The notes: generated by a model not told the origin, from the letters alone. A stretch of 64,000 nucleotides of DNA from Kribbella rubisoli (GCF_004217145.1 NZ_SHKR01000012.1:744001-808000), one strand, 5' to 3'; positions 35,654 to 46,091 are shown, numbered from the stretch's first letter. Made by a program: numbers and translations.

Positions 35654-35941
35654 ATGAGCCAGAAGACCGGAAAGCTGGACAAGACCTTCACCGCGCCGCT
35701 GCTGAAGAGCGACGCCAAGGGCGGCTGGACGTACGTGCAGATGCCGGGTTCGGCCGAGTACTTCGGCACCCGCGGCCTGGTCAAGGTCCGCGGGACCATG
35801 GACGGCCACCCGTTCGAGAGCTCGTTCATGGCGCTCGGCGACGGCACCCACAAACTGCCCGTCAAGGGCGATCTGCGCACCCTGCTCGGCAAGGAGCCGG
35901 GCGACGAGATCACGGTCTACCTGGAAGAACGCCTCGGCTGA
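35654..35941 (+). CDS. DUF1905 domain protein
   Basis: 95 residues, almost entirely the DUF1905 beta-barrel: [20 protein letters not shown], a middle [18 protein letters not shown] and the end [15 protein letters not shown]. The family is small, cytoplasmic and of unknown function, often joined to a YdeI-like domain that is absent here. GAGGAG precedes the ATG. The end overlaps the convergent GH31 gene by 32 bp. Confidence 0.85.
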   Translation: MSQKTGKLDKTFTAPLLKSDAKGGWTYVQMPGSAEYFGTRGLVKVRGTMDGHPFESSFMALGDGTHKLPVKGDLRTLLGKEPGDEITVYLEERLG

Positions 35942-38069
35942 GGTTCACTCCAGGTGTTCGCGTGTAGACCGGCACGACCTCGAGCGGCACGTCGCGGGTG
36001 ACGAGTCCGCAGGCCACAGGCTCGCCGGTCCAGGCGTCGTACCAGCTGCCCTCGGGCAGGTACGTCGTCCAGGTGGTGACACCCGGCTCCAGGACCGGGT
36101 TGACCAGCAGATCGTCACCCAGCAGGTACTGGTACGGGTGGTTCCAGATCTCCGGGTCGTCCGCGTGGTCGAAGAAGAGCGGCCGGAGCAGCGGACGGTC
36201 GGTGGCGATGGTCCGTGCAGCCTGCTCGGCCAGATAGGGGACGAGCTGTTCGCGGAGTACGGCGTACGCGCGGAAGATCGGGACGACACGATCGTCGCCG
36301 GTGGTCTCGGCGACATGCCACGGCGTCCGATCGCGGAGTGGACGCTGGTGGTGGTTGAACTCCGAGTGGTACTGCATGATCGGCAGGAAGGTCGACGCGG
36401 CTGTGGCGCGGAGGTAGAGCTCCGCGTCCGGCACCGGGCCGGAGAAGCCTGCCAGGTCCCAACCCCAGTAGACGATGCCGCACGACGCCGCGGTCAGACC
36501 GGCTGTGATCGACGACCGGAACGCTTCCCAGGTCGAGTCCTCGTCGCCGGCCCAGAAGATGCCGTGCGCCTGCGAGCCAGTGAAACCGGCCCGCGAGAAC
36601 GTCACCGGCGCCTTGCCCGCCGACCGCAGCAGGTCGCCGAAGGCACGGGCGTAGTGCACCGGGAACACGTTGTTCCCCTCGTCGCCACGGCGACCGTCGG
36701 CGTAGCTCAGGTCGTGACCCCAGGCGTGCTCGCCGCCGTCGGTCTTGAACCCGTCGACGTCGATGTCCTCGACCAGATAGCGGCGCTTCTCGGTCCACCA
36801 GTCCCGGGTGCGTTGCACGGACAGGTCGGGCATCAGCGCCTTCGGGAACCACCATCCGCGGTTGTGGTACGGCGTACCGTCCGCCTCCAGCACAGCGTGA
36901 CCGGCTTGCACCATCGCCGCGGCGTCGGCGGCGACCTGCCCGGTGTCGAACTCGCTCTTCTGCAGCGGGATCTGCCAGAGCACGACCTTGATGCCCCGCC
37001 GGTGCAACTCGTCGATCATCGCCCCGGGATTCGGCCAGGCGCCGTCCTTCGGGTAGCTGAAGTCCGCGGCCTTATGAGCGGTGCCGTCCGACGTGACGGC
37101 GTACTGCGCGTCGCGCCAGATCGTGATGCCCTCCTCGTCGCTCCAGGCCTCGATCACCACTGTGCCCACCGGGATCTCCAGCTCCCGGTGCGTGTCCATC
37201 CGGGCCATCACCAGGTCCTGGGTGTTCCACTCGTTGCCGGAGGCCCACAACCGGAAGATCCAGTCCGGCAGCTCCTCCGCCCGGCCCACCTCGTCCAGGA
37301 ACGCGGTCAGCACCTCGGTCGGCGATCCCTGGTAGATGCCGAGGTCAACCACCGGTTCGTCGCCCAGGGCAACCTCTACAGTCAGCCCGTCGCCGTCGGA
37401 GCTGAACCAGGTCCGGCGGGAGGTCCGCACATGGAATCCCCAGCCACCGTTCACGACATGTGCGAACGGCATCGGCAGGTACGTCCGCCCGTGCACGCCC
37501 TGGGCCTTGTACTGCTCGAACACCATCGCGTCGAGCTGCTTCCCGCGCTGATCAAGTTCGTCGTACCGCTCGCCGAAGCCGACCAGGTGATCGCCGGTCT
37601 GCAACGGCAGCTTGAACCGCGCTCGATGCACCCCCTCCGCGGACACCAGCCACTCGACATCGATGACGCGATCCTCGCCGCCGCGCAGCTCGCCACCTTC
37701 CTGCGTCCATCGCGCCGGTGAGACCTCGAACCAGTCAGTCGTCCCAGCCTCGGTCCGGAACCGGTAGCGCACCGGCTCGGTCACCGGCGGAGTCACCACC
37801 GACCAACCGTCATCCGCGCCGAGCGACTTCGCCTGCGCCTCGCTGAGATGGCCTTCGCCACCGGCCAGCGCCGCGGCGTCGGCCGTCGCTGTCTCGGCTC
37901 GCGACATGTCCAGCGTGAGCGAACCCCACTCGCACACGACCGCGGTGACGTCAGGTGGAGCGACCACACCCAGGCGGACCTGTTCCCCGACGAGCGGGAG
38001 CACCGGCACCCGCTGGTCGGGCGAGTTGGCGTAGGGATGTTCGATGCCGTACGGGCGATGGATGAGCAT
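35910..38069 (-). CDS. GH31 alpha-glycosidase, probable 1,3-alpha-isomaltosidase
   Basis: 719 residues without a signal peptide, so cytoplasmic. The N-terminal beta-sandwich contains [18 protein letters not shown]. The (beta/alpha)8 barrel has the GH31 nucleophile Asp in [13 protein letters not shown] and the acid/base Asp in [13 protein letters not shown], followed by [12 protein letters not shown]. Its start touches the GH15 stop (TGAATG). In Kribbella flavida a GH31 next to a GH15 and a sugar transporter was shown to cut alpha-1,3 links of cyclobis-(1-6)-alpha-nigerosyl to isomaltose. The same job is proposed here by gene order, not by sequence comparison. Other GH31 activities (alpha-xylosidase, alpha-glucosidase) remain possible. 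Confidence 0.85.
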   Translation of the reverse strand: MLIHRPYGIEHPYANSPDQRVPVLPLVGEQVRLGVVAPPDVTAVVCEWGSLTLDMSRAETATADAAALAGGEGHLSEAQAKSLGADDGWSVVTPPVTEPVRYRFRTEAGTTDWFEVSPARWTQEGGELRGGEDRVIDVEWLVSAEGVHRARFKLPLQTGDHLVGFGERYDELDQRGKQLDAMVFEQYKAQGVHGRTYLPMPFAHVVNGGWGFHVRTSRRTWFSSDGDGLTVEVALGDEPVVDLGIYQGSPTEVLTAFLDEVGRAEELPDWIFRLWASGNEWNTQDLVMARMDTHRELEIPVGTVVIEAWSDEEGITIWRDAQYAVTSDGTAHKAADFSYPKDGAWPNPGAMIDELHRRGIKVVLWQIPLQKSEFDTGQVAADAAAMVQAGHAVLEADGTPYHNRGWWFPKALMPDLSVQRTRDWWTEKRRYLVEDIDVDGFKTDGGEHAWGHDLSYADGRRGDEGNNVFPVHYARAFGDLLRSAGKAPVTFSRAGFTGSQAHGIFWAGDEDSTWEAFRSSITAGLTAASCGIVYWGWDLAGFSGPVPDAELYLRATAASTFLPIMQYHSEFNHHQRPLRDRTPWHVAETTGDDRVVPIFRAYAVLREQLVPYLAEQAARTIATDRPLLRPLFFDHADDPEIWNHPYQYLLGDDLLVNPVLEPGVTTWTTYLPEGSWYDAWTGEPVACGLVTRDVPLEVVPVYTRTPGVNLSRGVLPGRP

Positions 38070-39149
38070 TCAGACCTTCTCGGGGAGCACGCCGAGCTCG
38101 TCGGCGAGGATCAAGTACATGCCATGGGACCAGAGCAGGGGAGTGGCGACAGTGCCCCAGCGGACGATCCACTCGTCCCTGGAGCCGGGGTGGAGCAGGT
38201 GATGGGGGACCTGCTCGGGGAGCTCGCCGTCCGGCGTGGCCTGCTCGGCGATCCAGCGGAGGTGTCGCCACGCGCCGGCGGTGTCGCCGGCGGCAGCCAG
38301 ATTCCAGCCGAGCAGTGCGGACAGCAGAATCCACTGGCCGCCGCCGTAGAACACATCGGCCGCGAAACGGTGCACCCCGCCGTCCACGTCGAGGTCGTCA
38401 GCCACAGCGGTCAGTGTTGCCGCGCCGACCTCGCCGTTGACCAACCCGAACGGGACGACACAAGCTGGCAAGGAACCGTCGACCGCCGACGTCCCGAGCC
38501 ATTTGGTCAGCCGACCGTCATAGATGCCTTCAGCAAGCACTAGCGAACGGATGCGCTCGGCAACATCCAGTACGGCGATGTCCGTGTACGGCGCAATGGC
38601 AACCAATCCGCCGTAGATCGCACCGAGGGTGGAGACGTGCCGCTGCTCGACGTGCTCCTCCCACCAGTCGTAACAAGGGCGGTCCCAGAACGCGACCAGG
38701 TAATCGACCGCGACATCGATCCCGCCCCGCCACCGGTCGAGCTCCAGCCCGTGCCGCACCGCATGGTTGACCACCGACCACAGCCAGATTCCGTAGCCGT
38801 CGGTCTGGAAGTCCCACCACGGATCCGACCCGTCGGCGCCGTCGAACGTGAACCGGGTCGGCAACATCGCGGCATCGTCCGGACGCTCTCCCCGTGCGTG
38901 CGCCGCACACAGCACATCCACCTGGCGACGTCGGCTCCGCAGTACGCGGTCCACCCAGTCGTGGAAGCGCCCCGCCGACCCGACGTCGCCGTACCGCGAG
39001 ATCCCCTCCGCGGTAAACGAACCGTCCCGCAACCAGGCATACCCGCGGTAGGCGGAGAAGGTGGGCGCAGCCGGATACGCCCCACCCGCATCCTGATTAC
39101 CGGTGATGATTGCGTGGCTGACCTCGGCCAGCTCACGCAGTCGGTTCAC
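38070..39149 (-). CDS. GH15 family enzyme, probable isomaltose glucohydrolase
   Basis: About 359 residues starting at GTG 39149, with GGAGGAG eight bases upstream. An (alpha/alpha)6 barrel of the GH15 type is indicated by YRGYAWLRDGSFTAEGI, the QTDGYGIWLW substrate block, WWEEHVEQRH (general acid region, Glu164/165) and GELPEQVPHHLLHPGSRDEW. Cytoplasmic, no starch-binding module, and shorter than secreted glucoamylases. This fits the inverting isomaltose glucohydrolase described next to GH31 in Kribbella flavida. It would convert isomaltose from the GH31 reaction to glucose. The usual base Glu of the C-terminal WSHAE-like block is not present (SHGMYL), as far as I can see. Confidence 0.82.
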   Translation of the reverse strand: MNRLRELAEVSHAIITGNQDAGGAYPAAPTFSAYRGYAWLRDGSFTAEGISRYGDVGSAGRFHDWVDRVLRSRRRQVDVLCAAHARGERPDDAAMLPTRFTFDGADGSDPWWDFQTDGYGIWLWSVVNHAVRHGLELDRWRGGIDVAVDYLVAFWDRPCYDWWEEHVEQRHVSTLGAIYGGLVAIAPYTDIAVLDVAERIRSLVLAEGIYDGRLTKWLGTSAVDGSLPACVVPFGLVNGEVGAATLTAVADDLDVDGGVHRFAADVFYGGGQWILLSALLGWNLAAAGDTAGAWRHLRWIAEQATPDGELPEQVPHHLLHPGSRDEWIVRWGTVATPLLWSHGMYLILADELGVLPEKV

Positions 39150-39167
39150 ATCTACTCCTCCGCGGTT

Positions 39168-39204
39168 CCCCGCCCCCGAGCGAAGCGAGGGGGCGGGGTC
39201 TTTT
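39168..39204. terminator. Strong hairpin between binding-protein and GH15 genes
   Basis: CCCCGCCCCC (39168-39177) and GGGGGCGGGG (39189-39198) form a perfect 10-bp GC stem with loop GAGCGAAGCGA; TCTTTT follows on the plus strand. The operon reads on the minus strand, where the stem lies 18 bases before the GH15 start, so it may lower expression of the enzymes relative to the binding protein or protect the upstream mRNA end. Confidence 0.6.
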
Positions 39205-39220
39205 GTCCTTGTTCTTTCTT

Positions 39221-40471
39221 TCACTTCTTGAGCAGGCCGTTCACCTTGGACTGGGCGTCCGCCAGTGCCTTCTCGACCGTCTTCCGGCCTGCTGCGGCCG
39301 CGGTCAGTTCCTGCGTCACGGTGTCCTGCATCTCCTGCTGACGTTCGATGACCGGAGGCAGGATCGGCTGCTCGAGCGCCGTGAAGACCGCCTCCCGGTT
39401 GGCCGGCTTGGGCTGGTCGAGGTAGCTCTTCAGCTTGCTCTCGTCAGCGATCGGCGGCAGCTCCCACGACGACGCGAGCCGCGTCTTCGTGGTCTCGTCG
39501 GACGACGACAGATAGGTGATCCACTTCTGTGCGGCGTCCGCGTTCTTCGATGCCGCGTTCACCACCAGGCCGTTCGCGAACATCGCCGACGCCTTCTGGG
39601 TGTTCCCCGGCTCGACCACCACATCCCAGTCGAACTTCGCGCCGGCCAGCGCGGAGAACATCCAGATCCCGGTGTGCCACATCGCGAGCTTCCCGGACGT
39701 GAACAGCTTCGTGTCGAAGTCCGGCGTACCGGCGCCGTCGGCCTCGGTCGGCATCGTCTTGCCGACCTTGTCCACCAGGAACTTCGCCGCCTCGACACCC
39801 TGCGGAGAGTTGAACGTCGCCTCGGTGCGATCGGAGTTCAGGAACGCGCCGCCGTTCTGCGCGAGCACCTTGTAGAACTCGTTGTACGACACCGGCTGGT
39901 AGTCGCCCCACACCTTGGTCGCCTTGTTCGTCAGCTTGGCGGCCGCGGCCTGCTCGTCCTTCCAGCTCCAGTCGGCCGTCGGCTCGGCCACCCCGGCCTG
40001 CTTGAACAGGGCCTTGTTGTAGAACAGCACGACATTCGAGAACGACTCCGGTACGCCGTACTGCTTGCCGTCGGAGTTGAAGGCGTCGTACAGCGACTTC
40101 TTGTAGACCGACGCGTCGACGCTCTTCAGCTCTGCCAGCGAGCCGTTCTTCGCGTACGTCACGAAGTTCTCGTAGTTGAGCTCGAACGCGTCGGCCGCGG
40201 TGCCGCCGGCGACCGCCGTCTGCAGCTTGGTGAAATAGTCGGCGTACGGCACGGTCTCGACCTGCACCGTGATGTTCGGGTTGGCCGCCTGGAAGGCGTT
40301 GACGATCGCGGTCAGGTCCTTCTCATGACCGTCGTTCGACGAGAAGTTCATGTACCGCACGACCGACTTGCCCTCCGGCGCGGCGGCCTGCTTGGTCGCG
40401 GATCCCTGCCCGCAGGCGGTCAACGCGAGCGCGGCGGTCAGCCCGACGGCCGCGAATTTCACTAGGCGCAT
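39221..40471 (-). CDS. Sugar-binding lipoprotein of ABC importer (SBP family 1)
   Basis: 416 residues. Signal peptide with lipobox LTAC (Cys20), then the family-1 sugar-binding fold: ITVQVETVPYADYFTKLQTA, FELNYENFVTYAKNG, VLFYNKALFKQAGV and FTSGKLAMWHTGIWMF. It captures the oligosaccharide outside the cell and passes it to the two permeases. No ATPase gene is in the operon, so a shared MsiK-type ATPase is likely, as usual in actinobacteria. ATG 40471 used. Confidence 0.93.
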   Translation of the reverse strand: MRLVKFAAVGLTAALALTACGQGSATKQAAAPEGKSVVRYMNFSSNDGHEKDLTAIVNAFQAANPNITVQVETVPYADYFTKLQTAVAGGTAADAFELNYENFVTYAKNGSLAELKSVDASVYKKSLYDAFNSDGKQYGVPESFSNVVLFYNKALFKQAGVAEPTADWSWKDEQAAAAKLTNKATKVWGDYQPVSYNEFYKVLAQNGGAFLNSDRTEATFNSPQGVEAAKFLVDKVGKTMPTEADGAGTPDFDTKLFTSGKLAMWHTGIWMFSALAGAKFDWDVVVEPGNTQKASAMFANGLVVNAASKNADAAQKWITYLSSSDETTKTRLASSWELPPIADESKLKSYLDQPKPANREAVFTALEQPILPPVIERQQEMQDTVTQELTAAAAGRKTVEKALADAQSKVNGLLKK

Positions 40472-40488
40472 GATGAATGTGTCCCCTC

Positions 40489-41292
40489 TTACTTGATGCC
40501 GGTGTGTGCCACACCGGCGATGATGTGGCGCTGCGCGAGCAGGTAGATGACGGCGATCGGCACGATCGAGACGACCGAACCTGCCATGACGACGTTCCAT
40601 TGGGTGGTGAACTGGCCTTGCAGCGTGGACAGGCCGAGCGGCAGCGTCATGAACTCCGGTGACCGGATTACCACCAGCGGCCAGAGGAAGCTGTTCCAGC
40701 TGCCCATGAAGGCGAAGACCGCGACCGTCGCGAGAGCCGGCCGGATCAGCGGCAGCACGATCGTGGTGAAGATGCGCAGATGCCCGGCGCCGTCGATGGT
40801 CGCCGCCTCGTCCAGTTCGGCGGGTACGGCGCTGACCGCCTGCCGGAGCAGGAACACACCGAACGCGGAGGCGATCGTCGGCGCGAGCAGGGCGAAGTAC
40901 GTGTCCTGCAGATTCAGCGTTTTCATCTCGATGAACAGCGGTACGACGAGCACCTGCAGCGGGACCATCAACGTTGCCAGGTAGCAGCCGAAGATCACGT
41001 TCTTCAACGGGAAGTGCAGGCGGGCGAACCCGTACGCCGCCATCGATCCGGTGATCAGCTGGAACCCCGTCGAGGCGATCGCGATCAGCAGCGAATTCAC
41101 CAGGATCCGCCAGATCGGCATCGCGTCGAGCAGCGTCCGGTACGCGTCCACGGTCGGGTTGTGCACGATCAGTTTCGGCCCGTCGGCCAGGGAACCGTCC
41201 GGGGTGATCGAGGTGATCACGGTCCACAGGAACGGGAAGAGCATCACGGCCGCGCCGGCCACGACCGCGGCGTACAGACAGAACCTACGCAT
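40489..41292 (-). CDS. Sugar ABC transporter permease (MalG type)
   Basis: 267 residues with six spans. The EAA loop is VPAELDEAATIDGAGHLRIF and the C-terminal is QRHIIAGVAHTGIK, both typical of carbohydrate permease 2. It overlaps the upstream permease gene by 8 bp and is 17 bp from the binding protein start. Confidence 0.93.
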   Translation of the reverse strand: MRRFCLYAAVVAGAAVMLFPFLWTVITSITPDGSLADGPKLIVHNPTVDAYRTLLDAMPIWRILVNSLLIAIASTGFQLITGSMAAYGFARLHFPLKNVIFGCYLATLMVPLQVLVVPLFIEMKTLNLQDTYFALLAPTIASAFGVFLLRQAVSAVPAELDEAATIDGAGHLRIFTTIVLPLIRPALATVAVFAFMGSWNSFLWPLVVIRSPEFMTLPLGLSTLQGQFTTQWNVVMAGSVVSIVPIAVIYLLAQRHIIAGVAHTGIK

Positions 41293-42154
41293 AGTGCACC
41301 CACTTCCGCTGGCCGCGGACCTGGAGCACGGTGATCAGCAGGATCACCGCGAACAGGATCCAGGACAAGGCGGAGGCTTCACCCGCGCGTCCGTACCGGA
41401 ACGTCAGGTCGTAGATGTGCCCGACGACCACCTGGCTGCTGCCCGACGGTCCGCCGCCGGTCATCACGTACACCTGGTCGAAGACCTGGAAACCGTTGAT
41501 CAGTGAGATGACCACGACGAAGAACGTCGACGGCGACAGCAGCGGCAGAGTGATCCGCCAGAACCGTTGCCATGCGTTCGCACCGTCCACGAGCGCGGCC
41601 TCGTACACGTCGGACGGTATGGACTGCAGCCCGGCGAGCAGGATCACCATGACGAACCCGAGATCCTTCCAGGCTGAGGACAGGATCACCGCCGGCAGCG
41701 CCCAGTGCGGGTCCGTCCACCAGCCGGGTCCCGGCACTCCGAAGAATCCGAGGATCTGGTTGACCAGTCCGTTCGCGGGGTTCAGCAGCCATTTCCAGAC
41801 CAGCGCGACGACTACCCAGCTGGTCACGACCGGCAGGAAGTACGTCGCCCGCAGGAAGGCGCGACCCTTCAACCGCTGGTTCAGCACCAGCGCCAGCGCG
41901 AGCCCGCCGGCGTACACCAGAGGGAGGTAGCCGACGACGTAGACGAGCGTGTGCAGGAAGACCTGGCGCGTCGTCGGGTCGGTCAGCAGGTTGGTGTAGT
42001 TGTCGAGGCCGACCCACTGCATCGGTGAGATCAGGTTCCATTTGTGCAGGCTGACCCACAGGCTGGACACCATCGGCACCAGCGTGAACGCGACCAGCGG
42101 GATCGCGCTCGGCAGCAGGAAGAACAGCACCCAGCCCAGTTTCTTCGCCCTCAC
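41285..42154 (-). CDS. Sugar ABC transporter permease (MalF type)
   Basis: About 289 residues from GTG 42154, whose GTGA overlaps the ROK stop. Six spans start with [18 protein letters not shown]; the EAA loop is [21 protein letters not shown]. It pairs with the MalG-type permease. The open frame upstream is the shadow of the ROK gene. Confidence 0.92.
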   Translation of the reverse strand: MRAKKLGWVLFFLLPSAIPLVAFTLVPMVSSLWVSLHKWNLISPMQWVGLDNYTNLLTDPTTRQVFLHTLVYVVGYLPLVYAGGLALALVLNQRLKGRAFLRATYFLPVVTSWVVVALVWKWLLNPANGLVNQILGFFGVPGPGWWTDPHWALPAVILSSAWKDLGFVMVILLAGLQSIPSDVYEAALVDGANAWQRFWRITLPLLSPSTFFVVVISLINGFQVFDQVYVMTGGGPSGSSQVVVGHIYDLTFRYGRAGEASALSWILFAVILLITVLQVRGQRKWVHYA

Positions 42155-43350
42155 GAGGCTCCCAGCCGGGCGCGGACCAGACGGCTCTGCTCGCCCCCGT
42201 TCCCGGCGGCGTCGAACGGTGACGCCAGCACCAGCGACGCCGCTCCGCGGGCCCACTGGTCCTCCGTCCACGGCTCGACCAGTACCTGCACGTTTTTGCG
42301 GGCCGGCAGCAACGACCGCCGGAAGGACGGCTCGAACCCGCTCTGCCAGAACTCCCATCCGTCCACCCCTTCACCAAGCAGTACGACGACCTCCGGGTCG
42401 ACCGTGTGGATCACGCCGGCCAGCGCGCGACCGAGCAGCTCGCCGGCCTCGGCGTACACCGCCCGGGCCGTCCCATCCCCAGTTGTTGCTGCGCGCAACA
42501 GTCCGGCGAGGGTGCCGCGCGGACCGATCACGCCGCGGTCGCGCGCCGTGCGGGCGAGTCCGTCGGCGCCGATGTAGGCCTCGAGGCAACCGGTCGAGCC
42601 GCAGGTGCAGACCGGTTGGTCCGCGTCGGCCCAGACCGGGATATGGCCGATCTCGCCGGCCCCGCCGTTGGCGCCGCGGTAGATCGCACCGTCGACGACG
42701 ATCCCGCACCCGATCCCGCGCCCGATCGTGACCACCAGGTACGACGAGTGCTCGCGGCCGATCCCGTACAGGCGTTCGGCCGCGGCGAGCGTGTTCACGT
42801 CGTTGTCGACGAGCACCGGCGTACCGACGGCTTGCCGCAGGATCGGCCCGACCTGCGCGGCCCGCCAGCCCAGGGTCGGCGCGTCGACGATCCCGGACGC
42901 CTGCGAATCGACGGACCCGGGGACGCCGACGCCGACGCCGAGCAGCTCGTCGTCGAGCCCCGCGACCTCCGAGGTCAGGATCCGGCCGAGCCGGTCGAGC
43001 GCATCGGTGGCCGCCGGATCGTAGTCGTGCGACCGGCTCGAGCGAACGGTGCCGTCGAGCTCGACGGTCACCACCGCGACGTGGTCCGCGGTGACCTTCG
43101 CGCCGAGTGCGACGCCGGCCCGGCCGGCCAGACCGAGAAGGCGCCTCGGCCGGCCGCCGTTCGACGGGACGGACTCGAGCTCCTCGACGATCCCGCGCGC
43201 GATCAGATCCTTCGTCACCTGCGTGACGGTCGCCGGACTCAGGTCCAGGCTGCGGGCGATGGCGGTCCGGGACGTGGGACCACGGGTGCCGAGCAGTACC
43301 ACGATGCCGGACGGCACCAGCTCACCACCGCGAGGGCTCTGACCGCTCAC
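42151..43350 (-). CDS. ROK family transcriptional repressor
   Basis: 399 residues. N-terminal winged HTH ([20 protein letters not shown]), then a sugar-kinase-like domain with [35 protein letters not shown], and the ROK zinc motif [14 protein letters not shown] plus the preceding GEIGHI histidine. ROK repressors bind a sugar and leave DNA. It heads the operon and lies 16 bases from the palindrome at 43367-43382, so it probably controls the whole unit including itself. GTG 43350 has AAGGAAG upstream. Confidence 0.93.
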   Translation of the reverse strand: MSGQSPRGGELVPSGIVVLLGTRGPTSRTAIARSLDLSPATVTQVTKDLIARGIVEELESVPSNGGRPRRLLGLAGRAGVALGAKVTADHVAVVTVELDGTVRSSRSHDYDPAATDALDRLGRILTSEVAGLDDELLGVGVGVPGSVDSQASGIVDAPTLGWRAAQVGPILRQAVGTPVLVDNDVNTLAAAERLYGIGREHSSYLVVTIGRGIGCGIVVDGAIYRGANGGAGEIGHIPVWADADQPVCTCGSTGCLEAYIGADGLARTARDRGVIGPRGTLAGLLRAATTGDGTARAVYAEAGELLGRALAGVIHTVDPEVVVLLGEGVDGWEFWQSGFEPSFRRSLLPARKNVQVLVEPWTEDQWARGAASLVLASPFDAAGNGGEQSRLVRARLGAS

Positions 43351-43366
43351 CGAATCACTTCCTTCA

Positions 43367-43382
43367 GGACTAAATTTAGTCC
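43367..43382. promoter_or_regulatory. ROK repressor operator
   Basis: GGACTAAA-TTTAGTCC is a perfect 16-bp palindrome, AT-rich in the middle of GC-rich DNA, just upstream of the ROK gene. ROK/XylR/NagC operators are AT-centred like this. Confidence 0.7.
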
Positions 43383-43467
43383 GAAAGTAAGCATCTCGGC
43401 CCGGCCTGTCAAGAGCTGCGTGCGGCGGTGTGCCGGAAGAAAGCTCCGAGTGACAGTGACTTTCATT

Positions 43468-43480
43468 TGATCTGAGATCA
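43468..43480. promoter_or_regulatory. Palindrome upstream of small membrane protein gene
   Basis: TGATCT-G-AGATCA is a perfect inverted repeat, flanked by a wider GTGAC/GTCAC pair. The paralogous gene at 58007 also has a TTTGATC-containing palindrome upstream (57898-57913). Binding protein unknown. Confidence 0.35.
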
Positions 43481-43647
43481 CCGTCACAGCCGGTCATGTT
43501 CTGAGTAAGGACTCTGTGAAGAATCGGTCCTGACGGCCTGCTCGGGTGGGGATCATCGCGGGCCTGACCGTAAGTTCGATTCTTGGGTGGTCCGTCGAAG
43601 TCAGGAGTGAACGAAGTGCTACGGGGCTCACGGGGCGTGCCACCGGC

Positions 43648-43950
43648 ATGCCCACAACCAGCGGATCCGGTCTGACCGTGATCACGCTGAACAAGATTCT
43701 CGGCGCGGCCGGGGTGGTGCTGCTGCTCGTCGGCGGCCTGCTCGGGTTCCGCTCGGTCTCGGCCAGTGGCACCCGCTGCGGTTCGGCCTTCCAGCCGGCC
43801 GGCGGGATCACGCCGATGGCCTGCGACAACGCGCTGAACGGTGCGAGCACGCTGGTCACGATCGTGATCAGCGTCGGTGTGCTGTGCCTGATCGCCGCCG
43901 TCGCGGTCAAGGTGGTCCGCGATCGGACTCACGCGAAGGTCGCCGCCTGA
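43648..43950 (+). CDS. Small two-span membrane protein with CGSxFQP motif (copy 1)
   Basis: About 100 residues (91 if GTG 43678 is used). First span [18 protein letters not shown], an extracellular loop with [17 protein letters not shown], a second span and a basic tail VVRDRTHA. It is a paralogue of the gene at 58007, sharing the CGSxFQPxxGITPMxCD block. The two cysteines may form a disulfide outside the cell. I know no function. It is followed on the same strand by the epoxide hydrolase gene after 44 bp. Confidence 0.65.
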   Translation: MPTTSGSGLTVITLNKILGAAGVVLLLVGGLLGFRSVSASGTRCGSAFQPAGGITPMACDNALNGASTLVTIVISVGVLCLIAAVAVKVVRDRTHAKVAA

Positions 43951-43994
43951 AGCAGGCTGCTCCCGTTGTGGCGCCGCTGTGGCAGGGTGCCGGG

Positions 43995-45113
43995 GTGACG
44001 ATCGAACCGTTCCGGCTGGATGTGCCGGAGAGCGAACTGGACGACCTCCGCCGGCGCCTCGATGTGGTGCGCTGGCCCGCTGAGCTGCCCGGCGCGGAGT
44101 GGTCCCGCGGCGTCCCGTTGGCCTACCTCCAAGACCTGGTTACCTATTGGCGCGACGGGTACGACTGGCGCGCTGCTGAAGCGCGGTTGAACGAGTGGCC
44201 GCAGTACACGACTGTGATCGACGGGGCTCAGGTCCATTTCGCGCATGTTCCGTCGTCGGATCCGTCGGCGGTCCCGCTCGTTCTCACCCACGGGTGGCCG
44301 GGGTCGGTCGTCGAGTTCACCGAGGTCGCGAAGCTACTGACCGACTTCCACCTGGTGATCCCGACCATCCCGGGGTTCACGCTGTCCGGCCCGGTGCAGG
44401 AGTCCGGCTGGGAGTTCAAGCGCGTCGCCCGCGCGTGGACTTCGCTGGTGACCCGGCTTGGTTACGAGCGGTACGGCGTACAGGGTGGTGATTGGGGTGC
44501 GGCGATCTCCCGCGAGGTCGGGCGGATCGATCCCGAGCGCGTGATCGGCGTACACCTCAATCTCATCCCTGGTGCGGGCGCTACGTCCGAGCCGACCTCC
44601 GAGGAGCTTGCGCCGCTCGATCCTGCCGAGCGGGAACGCACGTGGGCGTCGTGGCGTCGGCAGCAGTCGTTCGCTTCGGAGCAGCAGGGGTACGCCGATC
44701 TGCAGTCGACGCGACCGCAGACGTTGGCTTATGCGTTGACCGATTCGCCCGTCGGGCAGCTGGCGTGGATCGCGGAGAAGTTCGCGACCTGGTCGGATCC
44801 GGCGTCGCCGATCGACCGCGACGCGCTGCTCACCAACGTCATGCTGTACTGGCTCACGCGGACCGCGGGATCGGCCGGTGCGATCTATTACGAGCGCGCG
44901 CATGCGTCGTACTGGGGCCAGCCCGCCGAGCCATCCCGTACGCCGACGGCGCTGCTCGACCTCGCGCACGAGAACTTCATCCCGCTGCGGCACAAGGTCG
45001 CCCGCACCGACAACGTCGTCCGCTGGACCAGCCATCCGCACGGCGGCCACTTCGCCGCTCTCGAACAGCCCGCCGTGCTGGCCGCCGACATCCGGGCGTT
45101 CTTCAGGGCTTGA
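43995..45113 (+). CDS. Epoxide hydrolase family protein (EHN domain, alpha/beta hydrolase)
   Basis: 372 residues. The N-terminal EHN domain includes [21 protein letters not shown]. The hydrolase core has oxyanion [10 protein letters not shown], nucleophile Asp in [14 protein letters not shown] and catalytic His in [14 protein letters not shown], as in microsomal-type epoxide hydrolases. It would open epoxides to diols. GTG 43995 fits the family start. The end overlaps the convergent broken oxidoreductase gene by 11 bp. Confidence 0.9.
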   Translation: MTIEPFRLDVPESELDDLRRRLDVVRWPAELPGAEWSRGVPLAYLQDLVTYWRDGYDWRAAEARLNEWPQYTTVIDGAQVHFAHVPSSDPSAVPLVLTHGWPGSVVEFTEVAKLLTDFHLVIPTIPGFTLSGPVQESGWEFKRVARAWTSLVTRLGYERYGVQGGDWGAAISREVGRIDPERVIGVHLNLIPGAGATSEPTSEELAPLDPAERERTWASWRRQQSFASEQQGYADLQSTRPQTLAYALTDSPVGQLAWIAEKFATWSDPASPIDRDALLTNVMLYWLTRTAGSAGAIYYERAHASYWGQPAEPSRTPTALLDLAHENFIPLRHKVARTDNVVRWTSHPHGGHFAALEQPAVLAADIRAFFRA

Positions 45114-46049
45114 GAATCAGCTTGCCGGTGGTCCGACGGGCCAGGAGATCCTCATGCGATCGACGGGCCTCTTCGAGCGGGTACTCCGCACCGACGAGCG
45201 GGCTGAGCTTCTTGGCAGCGGTGAGTGCGAGGAGCTCGGTCAGCGGTTCGACGTACCCGCCGGGGAGATCCATCGCCGGGACCAGCCAGAAGCCGGCGAC
45301 GGAAAGGTTGCGCTGGGCAAGCGCGCTGGGGTCGACGGACGGTCGTCCTTCGCGGCCGGCGTTGCCGTAGTTCACCAACCGGCCGAACCCGTTGAGGCAT
45401 TCGAGTCCGGCCAACATTGTTGCCCCACCGGTCGAATCCAGCACGACGTCGACGCCATCGGTTGCCTTGAGCACTCTTTCGGCGTATCCGACAGGGTTGT
45501 TGTCTATAGCAACATCCGCGCCGAGCTCGATCGCCAGCTCCCGCTTGGCCTTGGTCGACGCTGTCGCGATGACCTGCCCGGCCCCGAAGTACTTCGCAAG
45601 CTGAACGGCCAGCGACCCGACCCCGCCCGCGGCTGCGTTCACCAGGACGGTCTCGCCGGGGCTCAGCCGCGCGCTGTTCTTCAGCACGTGCCACGCGGTC
45701 AGTCCTTGGATGAGCAGGGCGAGCGCCTGCCCGTCACTGACCTCATCCGGTACGTCGACCGCGCGGCCGGCCGGCGCGACGGCGTACTCGGCGTACCCGC
45801 CGCCCGTCTCGAAGATGGGGGAGAGGATGCGGCGGCCCGCGTCGGTGCGGCCGACGATCTCGACACCGGGGACGAAGGGGAGCTTGACGCCGCCGCGGTA
45901 CGAACATCCGTGCGATGCGTGTCTGCGAAGTTCACCCCGGCCGCGGTCACCTCGACGAGGAGCTGGTCCGGTCCCGCGACCGGTGGGTCGAGCTCGGTCG
46001 GGACGAGGACCTCGGGACCGCCGAACTGGGTGACCTGGATCGCGCGCAT
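45103..46049 (-). pseudogene. Quinone-oxidoreductase-like zinc-less MDR gene with a frameshift
   Basis: From ATG 46049 the first ~50 codons read MRAIQVTQFGGPEVLV to NFADTHRTDVR in one frame. The family sequence then continues in another frame as YRGGVKLPFVPGVEIVG, VLVNAAAGGVGSLAVQLA and the end [12 protein letters not shown]. The switch is at about 45900-45903, consistent with one missing base; total length 947 nt fits 315 codons plus two bases. An intact protein would be a 315-residue NADPH:quinone reductase-like MDR enzyme. Either a real mutation or a sequence error. Confidence 0.75.
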
Positions 46050-46091
46050 GGGGGTGTCTGTCCGTTCTGCCGGGCGAACTATCGTTGCCGC

